From contig JAIPGO010000028.1 in assembly GCA_021736135.1 (NCBI GenBank), forward strand, positions 1 to 39,331: a stretch of DNA of 39,331 nt, in the 5' to 3' direction. This document shows positions 33,301 to 39,331 of this stretch, one piece after another (within the stretch, counting starts at the first letter, position 1; each line of letters starts with the position of its first letter). The notes beneath the pieces were generated by a model that worked only from the letters and a program-made list of their open reading frames with translations, was not told where the DNA came from and did no database searches. This DNA is from Candidatus Cloacimonadota bacterium (lineage in GTDB: Bacteria > Cloacimonadota > Cloacimonadia > Cloacimonadales > TCS61). Both the position numbers and the translations under genes were made by a program.

Positions 33301-34762
33301 TGCCAAACCAATTGTGGCTCCTTTTGGCGGAGATGTTGAAATTCTCAACTTTAATGAAGGTGAAAATTACATAGAAATCGAAACTGTGGAAGGTAAGGCT
33401 AATGTCTATCGCACTCTGGCACACAATCAGCGTCCTATGATCAAGGTTTTCAATAAAACAGCAGAGAAATGGATTAAGATTCCTACTGATTATGATATCA
33501 GCATGAGTATTCTGGAAGGTAAGCTTAAGAAAGGACAGATCATTGCCAAACCTCAAACTGAAATTCTGGAAAACCTGAAAGTAGAATATGCTGCCACTAT
33601 CTATGTTCAGAATGGTGATATGGTTGCCAAGGGAACTAAACTATTCGAATGGGATCATTATAATAATCCTCTGATCGCAACCGATAAAGGTGTTATCAAG
33701 TTTGAGCATTATGAAAAAGATGTAACCTATAAAGAAGAATTTAATGATATTACCGGAATGCGTGAAAGGACTATCATTGAGAGTAAGGACCGTAAAAAGC
33801 AGGCTCAGGTTAAGATTGTGAGAGAAGATAAATCGGAAGCTCTGGTTGTTCTGCCAAGCGGATTGAAACTGGATGATAGCGTAGATTCAGGTGTATATGT
33901 TCACCCCGGAGATATTTTAGGAAAATCATCGCGTTCCACTATGAAGCAAAGTGATATTACCGGTGGTTTGCCGAGAGTTCAGGATTTATTTGAAGCAAGA
34001 GTACCCAAGAACAAGGCAATTGTTTCTGAAATTAATGGTATTGTAACCATTGGTGATTTATCAAAATCGGGTCGTGTTATCTATGTACGTGCCGAAGACG
34101 GTTCAGAAAAGAAATATATCATTCCGCCAGGAAAACGCTTGAATGTACATCAGGACGATCAGGTTGTAAGTGGAGATCCATTATGCAGCGGACCACTTGA
34201 TCCGCATGATATATTAAAAGCAAAAGGTATCAAGGCTGCCCAGAAATTGATTCTGGACGAAATCCAGGAAGTCTACCGGAAACAGGGTGTGAAAATCGAC
34301 GACAAGCATATTGCTGTTATCATTCGCCAGATGTTCCACAAGTTGAAGATCGTTAATCCTAAGCATACGATGTTCCTGGAAGGTGAAATAGTAGATAGAA
34401 ATCGAGTTATCAAGGAAAACAAGAGGATTGAAGAAGAAGGTGGCGAAGGAGCCACGTTTGATCAGCTTCTTCTCGGTATTACCAAAGCTTCCCTATTGAC
34501 TGACAGTTGGCTTTCGGCAGCTTCATTCCAGGAAACCACGAAAGTGTTGACCCAGGCTGCCATCGAAGGCAAGATCGATGAATTGGAAGGACTTAAAGAA
34601 TCGATCATTATCGGTCACAGGATCCCGGTAGGTACGGGAACAAAATATTATAACGACCTCGTTGATGAGGCCGTTAGTAAAGGGAAGACAATCGGGGAGA
34701 TTATCAAACAGTTCGTACATCAGGAAGCAGTTGAAGACCTCGACCAGATACTTGATTTTTAA
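30344..34762 (+). CDS. rpoC: RNA polymerase beta' subunit
   Basis: The 1472-aa subunit contains the active-site Mg-binding loop NADFDGD (456-462). The N-terminal zinc ribbon reads YECSCGKYKKKR followed by CDRCG, and the second zinc site includes CENERGICAKCYG. The trigger-loop region is also visible (FHIGGTTSTA; QSIGEPGTQLTLR). The start is TTG, with CGGAGGATAAG upstream. A moderately sized insertion lies between the bridge/trigger part and the C-terminus (about 970-1160). rpsL starts 22 bases after the stop. Confidence 0.98.
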   Translation: MIREIKRNKRIENYDRVRIKIASPEVIREWSYGEVTKPDTLNYRTFKPEKGGLFCERIFGPEKDYECSCGKYKKKRFANQVCDRCGVEITTSRVRRSHMGHIELAVPISHIWFVKSMPSIIGTLLELSISKLERIIYYESYIVIDPGNQEDYERKDLIDVEEYYEVRDRLDEDFRALMGAEAIKELLSEINLEDEAMDLRTRLKMETSVQKKQKLTKRLKVVDAFRKSNNRPEWMVLEVLPVLPPTLRPLVQLDGGRFATADFNELYRRVITRNNRLHGLLDINAPEVILRNEKRMLQEAVDALIDNSRKSRPVKGRGNRPLKSLADQLKGKTGRFRQNLLGKRVDYSGRSVITVGPELKLHQCGLPKEMAVELFKPFIIERLESLGEAEKAKSAKKLIEKQRPEIWKILEEVIKDYPVLLNRAPTLHKHGIQAFMPILIEEKAIQLHPLACIPFNADFDGDQMAVHVPLSLEAQMEARILMLSRRNLILPASGKLAMATNQDIVLGNYYLTLLRNKEIPDVKEMYHFSSINELLLAYEQHELITEQKSVEDFKSNWGKGPLTLHTFVRTFYKGKVRTSTVGRFIFNTILPEEMEFIDYTLTKGKLNDLAMDCFDAVGQLETADLLDKIKDLGFRYATKAGITFSFADVITPKKKPEIIAETEKEVTEIYEDYMNGIITQSERLNRVIDKWKMTTEKVTNELMLELADDQKGFNSIYMMYDSGARGGKDQIKQLGAMRGLMDKPSKGGADSGPDVIETPIKSCFKEGLTVLEYFLSTHGARKGLADTAMKTADAGYLTRRLVDVAQNAVITSEDCGTMEGVEVTALKEGLEVVEPLSERIKGRTALDDVIDPVTEEIIAYANTEITNEQAQQIQNHGINSVRVRSALTCENERGICAKCYGRNLATHKPVKNGEPVGVIAAQSIGEPGTQLTLRTFHIGGTTSTAVEKAEVVAKTDGVVKFDRLNTILNRENKLVSTSNLGRIKIIAKPIVAPFGGDVEILNFNEGENYIEIETVEGKANVYRTLAHNQRPMIKVFNKTAEKWIKIPTDYDISMSILEGKLKKGQIIAKPQTEILENLKVEYAATIYVQNGDMVAKGTKLFEWDHYNNPLIATDKGVIKFEHYEKDVTYKEEFNDITGMRERTIIESKDRKKQAQVKIVREDKSEALVVLPSGLKLDDSVDSGVYVHPGDILGKSSRSTMKQSDITGGLPRVQDLFEARVPKNKAIVSEINGIVTIGDLSKSGRVIYVRAEDGSEKKYIIPPGKRLNVHQDDQVVSGDPLCSGPLDPHDILKAKGIKAAQKLILDEIQEVYRKQGVKIDDKHIAVIIRQMFHKLKIVNPKHTMFLEGEIVDRNRVIKENKRIEEEGGEGATFDQLLLGITKASLLTDSWLSAASFQETTKVLTQAAIEGKIDELEGLKESIIIGHRIPVGTGTKYYNDLVDEAVSKGKTIGEIIKQFVHQEAVEDLDQILDF

Positions 34763-34784
34763 TTAATAAAGAACGGAGGAAAAT

Positions 34785-35159
34785 GTGCCGACAATTAATC
34801 AGTTAGTCCGAAAAGGGCGTAAGCGCATTATTAAGAAGAAGAAAAACAGAGCCCTACTGTCGTGTCCGCAAAGACGTGGAGTTTGCACCAGAGTTTACAC
34901 GACGACACCCAAGAAACCGAATTCAGCTCTGCGTAAAGTTGCCAGGGTAAGACTTACCAATGGCTTTGAAGTTACTGCCTATATACCAGGAGAAGGGCAT
35001 AATCTTCAGGAACACTCAATCGTCCTTGTACGTGGCGGTCGTGTGAAAGATTTACCTGGTGTTCGTTATCACATTGTACGTGGTACTCTTGATACTGCTG
35101 GTGTGGAAAGTCGTAAGAATAGCCGTTCCAAGTATGGAACCAAGAAACCGAAGAAATAG
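34785..35159 (+). CDS. rpsL: 30S ribosomal protein S12
   Basis: This 124-aa decoding-centre protein has the universal N-terminus [12 protein letters not shown] and the loop [14 protein letters not shown]. The lysine positions linked to streptomycin response are the wild-type residues ([19 protein letters not shown]). The start is GTG at 34785 with CGGAGG upstream; an ATG two bases earlier is out of frame. Confidence 0.98.
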   Translation: MPTINQLVRKGRKRIIKKKKNRALLSCPQRRGVCTRVYTTTPKKPNSALRKVARVRLTNGFEVTAYIPGEGHNLQEHSIVLVRGGRVKDLPGVRYHIVRGTLDTAGVESRKNSRSKYGTKKPKK

Positions 35160-35168
35160 GAGATAAGG

Positions 35169-35639
35169 ATGTCAAGAAGAAGAAAGATCATCGAAAGAGA
35201 AATATATCCTGATCCCAAATTCAATTCCATCGTACTCAGCAAGTTTATAAATACGATAATGATGCGTGGTAAAAAGAGTCTTGCGGAAAACATCGTCTAT
35301 GATGCACTTGATATCTTAGCCACCAAGACGGGTAAAGGCGCTCTGGAAGTATTTTTACAGTCACTGGAAAACGTAAAGCCTTTAATCAAGGTTGTTTCCC
35401 GCCGTGTGGGTGGTGCTAATTATCAGGTTCCTACGGAAGTTACTCCCAAAAATGCTCAGGCTCTTGCTTTTCGCTGGATTATCAGCTATGCCCGTAAGCG
35501 TAGTGAAAAAACTATGACGGAGAAACTTGCCAATGAATTACTGGCTGCTTACAAGAAAGAAGGATCCAGTATTAAAAAGAGAGAAGATACACACAAAATG
35601 GCGGAAGCAAATAAGGCTTTTGCCCATTTCAGAGTGTAG
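35169..35639 (+). CDS. rpsG: 30S ribosomal protein S7
   Basis: This 156-aa S7 is the assembly initiator of the 30S head and contacts the E-site tRNA. Visible blocks are [50 protein letters not shown] and [31 protein letters not shown] lies before the ATG. It follows rpsL by 9 bases and is closed by a terminator before fusA. Confidence 0.98.
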   Translation: MSRRRKIIEREIYPDPKFNSIVLSKFINTIMMRGKKSLAENIVYDALDILATKTGKGALEVFLQSLENVKPLIKVVSRRVGGANYQVPTEVTPKNAQALAFRWIISYARKRSEKTMTEKLANELLAAYKKEGSSIKKREDTHKMAEANKAFAHFRV

Positions 35640-35655
35640 TTTCCACTAATAATTC

Positions 35656-35702
35656 GAGCGAAAGTGTTTCCTGGCAGAAATCAGGGGTACTTTCGCTCTT
35701 TT
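35656..35702 (+). terminator. Terminator between rpsG and fusA
   Basis: A perfect 10-bp stem, GAGCGAAAGT (35656-35665) with ACTTTCGCTC (35689-35698), has an inner CCTG/CAGG pair and is followed by TTTTCT. It lies about 16 bases after rpsG, so fusA may be partly uncoupled from the ribosomal-protein transcript. Confidence 0.75.
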
Positions 35703-35724
35703 CTATATAAGAGGGATATTTAAG

Positions 35725-37815
35725 ATGCCGGAAAATTTGCAGGATCTCAGAAATATTGGTATAATGGCGCATATTGATGCAGGGAAGACCACCACGACCG
35801 AGCGAATGCTTTATTACAGCGGGATCATTCATCGCATGGGCGAAGTTCATGATGGCAACGCCGTAATGGACTGGATGATCCAGGAAAAGGAAAGAGGAAT
35901 TACAATAACCTCCGCTGTGACCACAATCTTCTGGAATAACGAACAGATAAATATTATTGATACTCCCGGTCACGTGGATTTCACCGCCGAAGTTGAAAGG
36001 TCTCTGCGAATTCTGGATGGTGCTGTAGGAATATTTTGCGCAGTTGGTGGTGTGGAACCGCAAAGTGAAACCGTCTGGCATCAGGCTGATCGTTATCGAG
36101 TTCCCCGCATTGCTTTCGTCAACAAAATGGATCGTGCCGGTGCTGATTTCGATAATGTTATTGATATGATACACGGCAGATTAACGAAAAACGCTTTACC
36201 AATTCAAATACCTGTAGGCAAAGAAGATAAATTCTCTGGTGTAATTGACCTGGTAAAAATGAAAATGATAGTCTGGGATAAAACTACCATGGGGCTGGAA
36301 TATGAACTAAAGGATATCCCGGCTGAATTGAAACAGGTTTCGCAAGAAGCAAGATTGAAACTGCTGGAACATGTGGCAGTTTTTGATGATACAGTCCTGG
36401 AAAAATATCTGGAAACGGAAGACCTCGCTGAGGAAGATATCATCCTGGCAATTCGGCAAGGCGTGATTAAGTACCAGTTTGTTCCGGTGCTCTGTGGCTC
36501 ATCTCTCAAGAATATTGGTGTTCAACCACTGCTGGATGCCGTTACTCTGTTATTACCATCTCCTCTGGATGTTCCTCCTGCCAAAGCTTTGGATAATAAA
36601 GAGCGTGAAGTTGAACTTGAACCAAAAGCAACTGCTTTTTTTGTTGCTTTGATCTTCAAAGTTCAAATTGATAAATATCTGGGAAAATTGATCTATATCC
36701 GCGTTTATTCAGGAACACTGCGCAAAGGTGATACGGTAGTTAATCAGACATCCGGCAAAAAAACCAGGATCTCACGTCTTTTGCAGATGCACTCTAATAA
36801 AAAGACTGATCTAAGTGAATTGCATGCCGGAGATCTGGGGGCAATTGTTGGAGCACGTGATCTGCAAACAGGTGATACCATTACAGCTTTTGGCAGAAAT
36901 CTGATAATGGAAAAAATCGTCTTTCCTGACAGTGTTATTTCTATTGCCATTGAGCCTAAAACCAAAGCTGATCAAGACACGCTTTCCGAAGCTCTGTTGC
37001 GTCTGGAAGAGGAAGACCCGACATTTCATGTGATTCAAAACAAAGAAACAGGACAAACTCTTATTTCCGGCATGGGTGAACTGCATCTGGAAATTATTGT
37101 TGACCGGCTGCTGCGGGAATTCAACGTGAGAGCGAATGTGGGTAATCCGCAGGTTTCCTATAAAGAAACTATTGCCGCTCCGGTTATATCAAATGGTGAA
37201 TTTATCCGCGAAATGAGCGGTAAAGGCCATTATGCTGTTGTGGAACTCAGACTCACACCTCTAGAACTTGCCGACTTACCTGCCGGGGAGAAGAATATTT
37301 TTGAAAATCATATAACAGAGGATTTAATTCCGTCAATTTACTGGGAAGCGGTAAAAAAGAGTGCTCTCAGTGCACTTCTGGATGGTCCTCTTATGAGCGC
37401 TCCTGTCGAAAGATTGAAAATTGAGCTTATCGGAGGAAAATTTCACGAAGTTGATTCCAGTGAAACTGCTTTCAGTATTGCTGCCTCTATCGCCGTAAAT
37501 CTCGGCTTGAATAAAGCCCAGGGTGTTATTATGGAACCTGTAATGCTCGTCTCGGTCATCACTCCTGATGATTTTACCGGTGATATCATAGGTGATATTA
37601 ATTCCAAACGCGGCAAGATCGAAGATATCCGTCCCGGAAAAAATAGTAAGCAGGAAATTACTGCCGAAGTGCCTATGAGCGAGCTGTTCGGATATTCCAC
37701 ACGCTTAAGAAGCCTCTCACAGGGACGCGCAGTTTACACGATGGAATTCCTAAAATACGAAAAAACGCCCTTGCCAATTCAAGAGAAAATACTTAAGCGA
37801 ATGCGGGGATACTAA
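35725..37815 (+). CDS. fusA: Elongation factor G
   Basis: This 696-aa translocation GTPase has G1 [14 protein letters not shown], switch [17 protein letters not shown]3 DTPGHVDF and G4 NKMD. Domain IV shows the loop [11 protein letters not shown], with the His equivalent to E. coli His583 present, so translocase activity is plausible. The other tip region ([15 protein letters not shown]) is clearly diverged from the usual SGGRGQYG, and the segment after it is unusual too. This may be one of several EF-G paralogue types (spdEFG-like is one option). GAGGG precedes the ATG. A terminator separates it from rpsG. prmC follows. Confidence 0.96.
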   Translation: MPENLQDLRNIGIMAHIDAGKTTTTERMLYYSGIIHRMGEVHDGNAVMDWMIQEKERGITITSAVTTIFWNNEQINIIDTPGHVDFTAEVERSLRILDGAVGIFCAVGGVEPQSETVWHQADRYRVPRIAFVNKMDRAGADFDNVIDMIHGRLTKNALPIQIPVGKEDKFSGVIDLVKMKMIVWDKTTMGLEYELKDIPAELKQVSQEARLKLLEHVAVFDDTVLEKYLETEDLAEEDIILAIRQGVIKYQFVPVLCGSSLKNIGVQPLLDAVTLLLPSPLDVPPAKALDNKEREVELEPKATAFFVALIFKVQIDKYLGKLIYIRVYSGTLRKGDTVVNQTSGKKTRISRLLQMHSNKKTDLSELHAGDLGAIVGARDLQTGDTITAFGRNLIMEKIVFPDSVISIAIEPKTKADQDTLSEALLRLEEEDPTFHVIQNKETGQTLISGMGELHLEIIVDRLLREFNVRANVGNPQVSYKETIAAPVISNGEFIREMSGKGHYAVVELRLTPLELADLPAGEKNIFENHITEDLIPSIYWEAVKKSALSALLDGPLMSAPVERLKIELIGGKFHEVDSSETAFSIAASIAVNLGLNKAQGVIMEPVMLVSVITPDDFTGDIIGDINSKRGKIEDIRPGKNSKQEITAEVPMSELFGYSTRLRSLSQGRAVYTMEFLKYEKTPLPIQEKILKRMRGY

Positions 37816-37818
37816 ATA

Positions 37819-37853
37819 ATTGATGATTGATAATGGATAATGGATAATTGAAG
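37819..37853. repeat. Five-unit heptamer tandem repeat
   Basis: Successive units are ATTGATG, ATTGATA, ATGGATA, ATGGATA and ATTGAAG. They fill the gap between fusA and prmC. The last unit contains the TTG that is the first possible start of prmC. Confidence 0.75.
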
Positions 37854-38678
37854 AGTATTATTGAATTGTTGTATTTGTTGAGGAATGAACTGGCTTCTTC
37901 TGGTATTCAATCCTCTAATGTTGAAGCGGAATTGATTCTATCACATTTTCTAAATATGAAAAGATTTGAGTTATACCTTTCTCCCAGGCTGGAAGTTACT
38001 TCTGAACAGGAAAAAATGGTTTACGACGTTTTAGAGAAAAGATGCACTCACTACCCTTTGCAGTACCTCCTTGGCAGTGTGGAATTTTATGATACGGTTA
38101 TTGAAGTTAATCCCTCTGTGCTGATACCACGTCCTGAAACGGAACTGCTCGTGGAAAAAGTGCTTTCTGATAACTCTCATTCTGAATTGAAGGTGCTGGA
38201 TATTGGCACTGGTTCCGGGGCAATTGCCATTGCTTTGAAAAAGAAACGTCCCTTATGGCAGCTCACGGCAACCGATATTTCAGAATCTGCTCTGGTAACT
38301 GCCCGGCATAATGCAGAGCTTAATAAATGTGGGATTGAGTTCCTGCTCTCAGATATCTGGGAAAACATTGACGCGAAATTTGATGTTATTATCAGTAATC
38401 CACCATATATTACTGAAAGTGACTATGCAGCCTTGTCGCCGGAGTTACATTATGAACCCAAACAGGCATTAACTTCCGCTGAGGATGGCTTATATTTTTA
38501 TCGTATAATACTCGCGGATTGTCAAAATTACCTGCCTTCGGATGGCAGATTATACCTGGAAACAGGATCTGAGCAGGCCAGGGCAGTAAAAGATATGGCC
38601 AGTCAGATCCGGCCTGCAAATATAGCAATATTTCCCGATCTGAACAATTTTGACCGGATCATCAGAATCACCTTTTGA
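37848..38678 (+). CDS. prmC: Release factor glutamine methyltransferase
   Basis: PrmC/HemK methylates the GGQ glutamine of peptide-chain release factors. The 276-aa protein has a helical N-terminal domain, the LIPRPETELLV block (93-102), SAM motif I VLDIGTGSGAIAIAL (116-130) and the catalytic NPPYI (184-188). An in-frame stop lies directly before the TTG at 37848, and no ATG occurs before residue 37, so a TTG start is used (37848, or one of the TTGs a few codons later). GGATAA is the only Shine-Dalgarno-like element. It is usually paired with prfA, which is not in this window; here it follows fusA. Confidence 0.94.
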   Translation: MKSIIELLYLLRNELASSGIQSSNVEAELILSHFLNMKRFELYLSPRLEVTSEQEKMVYDVLEKRCTHYPLQYLLGSVEFYDTVIEVNPSVLIPRPETELLVEKVLSDNSHSELKVLDIGTGSGAIAIALKKKRPLWQLTATDISESALVTARHNAELNKCGIEFLLSDIWENIDAKFDVIISNPPYITESDYAALSPELHYEPKQALTSAEDGLYFYRIILADCQNYLPSDGRLYLETGSEQARAVKDMASQIRPANIAIFPDLNNFDRIIRITF

Positions 38679-38734
38679 TAATATTGCTGAATTCCATTCC
38701 TGAACCACTTATTACGGATCGTCAGCGGTGTGCG

Positions 38735-38869
38735 TTAATATGGTGAAACAGGCTGAAAAGGAAATTGTTCCACCACATCGTTTCTTTTTGTAAGGTAAGC
38801 TTCCTCCTTTAATTCGCCATGTATAGCAAAATGCTTCTCCAGGAAGTTGGTTACATTCAAAGTTTTCAT
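38735..38869 (-). CDS. Possible small protein of 44 aa (or gene remnant)
   Basis: This short frame starts MKTLNVTNFLEKHFA with GGAGG placed five bases before the ATG, ends in a normal stop and is Glu/Lys-rich. No family is recognised. It may be the N-terminal remnant of a larger gene destroyed by the repeat and intron insertions nearby. An AAAAACC/GGTTTTT hairpin covers its ribosome binding site. Confidence 0.3.
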   Translation of the reverse strand: MKTLNVTNFLEKHFAIHGELKEEAYLTKRNDVVEQFPFQPVSPY

Positions 38870-39197
38870 AAAAACCTCCGGTTTTTTTACGTGATTCGAG
38901 ATCCGAAACCCGACACTCGAAAACACGATTGCAGGCCTTCACGACTACTCAAGTCTTGAGTTTGGTTTTTTACACTTTCGTATTTCCTCCAAGTTTTTTT
39001 CACCACCACGAGCCTTCGTGGTACTACGACGTGGCAGGCAGAGGGCACAGAGATCACAGAGAGCGGAAGAGTTGACTGAAAGACTGATGGAGCGACTGAT
39101 TGATAAACCAGCGAAGAGTCATATCGTCTAGTTATCTTGCAGTCATGCAGTCTTGTTTTCATGCCTTTCTTAACCTCCGTTTCCTCTGTGCACTCTG
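38870..39197. repeat. Repeat-like spacer carrying the intron insertion site
   Basis: No gene is seen. The sequence contains ACCACGA/TCGTGGT (39005-39022), a CACAGAGATCACAGAG block near 39050-39063 and the roughly inverted CTCTGTGCACTCTG at 39184-39197. This composition is typical of decayed dispersed repeats. The group II intron begins directly after CACTCTG, so its 5' exon lies in this repeat. Confidence 0.5.
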
Positions 39198-39331
39198 GTG
39201 CGTCACGAGGTGGTGTGCATCCAGTTGGTGAAAGTCCAACCCGGTTAATTTTCTGTTCGACCGGAAGTGAAAAAGATGGCTACTTCCAGTAATGGATTGG
39301 TCAAAGCTCTTTGAATCAGTAAGTAAGCCGT
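39198..39331 (+). mobile_element. Group II intron, 5' end only
   Basis: The canonical 5' boundary GTGCG starts at 39198. Downstream comes the domain I signature CAGTTGGTGAAAGTCCAAC (39222-39240), a helix seen in many bacterial group II introns. Two further stems follow, CCGGTTAA...TTCGACCGG and GGAAGT...ACTTCC. The reverse-transcriptase ORF and the 3' end lie beyond the window. The intron is on the + strand, same as the upstream core genes but outside them. Confidence 0.75.

Noticed and set aside
38712-38942. 76-aa minus-strand ORF overlapping the 44-aa ORF
   Set aside because: No ribosome binding site and composition of a repeat-derived frame; the overlapping short ORF has better signals.

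Overview
The window reads as a chromosome segment from an anaerobic, Gram-negative-type bacterium. The best guess is a member of the FCB side of the tree, possibly Candidatus Cloacimonadota. That guess is inference. It rests on moderate-to-low GC, a secreted GH57 enzyme with a dockerin-like tail, TPR-fused histidine kinases, a THUMP-like methyltransferase typical of Bacteroidetes relatives, an LPP20 lipoprotein and many decayed palindromic spacer repeats. No phage module, CRISPR array or complete insertion sequence is visible. The one clear mobile element is the 5' end of a group II intron at the right edge.

Left part (1-20.6 kb, accessory and metabolic). A repeat-rich spacer (1-930) precedes an unrecognised 366-aa protein. 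A spacer with several stacked hairpins and a terminator follows (2099-2246). Next, on +, come a PepD-type dipeptidase and a three-domain protein (RsbW-like ATPase, GNAT-like, AlbA_2). Converging on them is a minus-strand run: TPR sensor kinase, REC-histidine kinase, GOLPH3/GPP34-like protein, secreted GH57-dockerin enzyme and a MraZ-like protein. Carbamate kinase (arcC) lies divergently on +. Then, all on minus, come a THUMP-like methyltransferase, a cold-shock protein and YgiQ (listed in transcription order), and to their right YfaP-like secreted protein plus LPP20 lipoprotein. Another palindrome-rich spacer and a small SAM methyltransferase end this part.

Right part (21.6-38.7 kb, core information processing, all +). 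The order is tRNA-Thr(UGU), tRNA-Tyr(GUA), tRNA-Gly(UCC), tRNA-Thr(GGU), tuf, rpmG, tRNA-Trp(CCA), secE, nusG, rplK, rplA, rplJ, rplL, an attenuator-like hairpin, rpoB, rpoC, rpsL, rpsG, a terminator, fusA and prmC. The four-tRNA-tuf order matches the classical thrU-tyrU-glyT-thrT-tufB arrangement. It is joined directly to the secE-nusG-L11-L1-L10-L12-rpoBC and str clusters, so translation elongation, transcription and secretion genes form one long head-to-tail block. No tuf or S10 operon follows fusA inside the window.

Right edge (38.7-39.33 kb). Non-coding, repeat-like DNA holds one tiny minus-strand ORF with a good ribosome binding site, then a group II intron that starts near 39198 and runs off the window.

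The observations with most novelty potential are the GPP34 gene inside a two-kinase operon with a secreted dockerin enzyme, the RsbW/GNAT/AlbA_2 fusion, the hairpin-rich spacer at 2.1 kb, the csp terminator whose U-tract abuts the ygiQ start codon, the exact 17-bp direct repeats flanking a methyltransferase gene, and the heptamer repeats that contain the prmC start.
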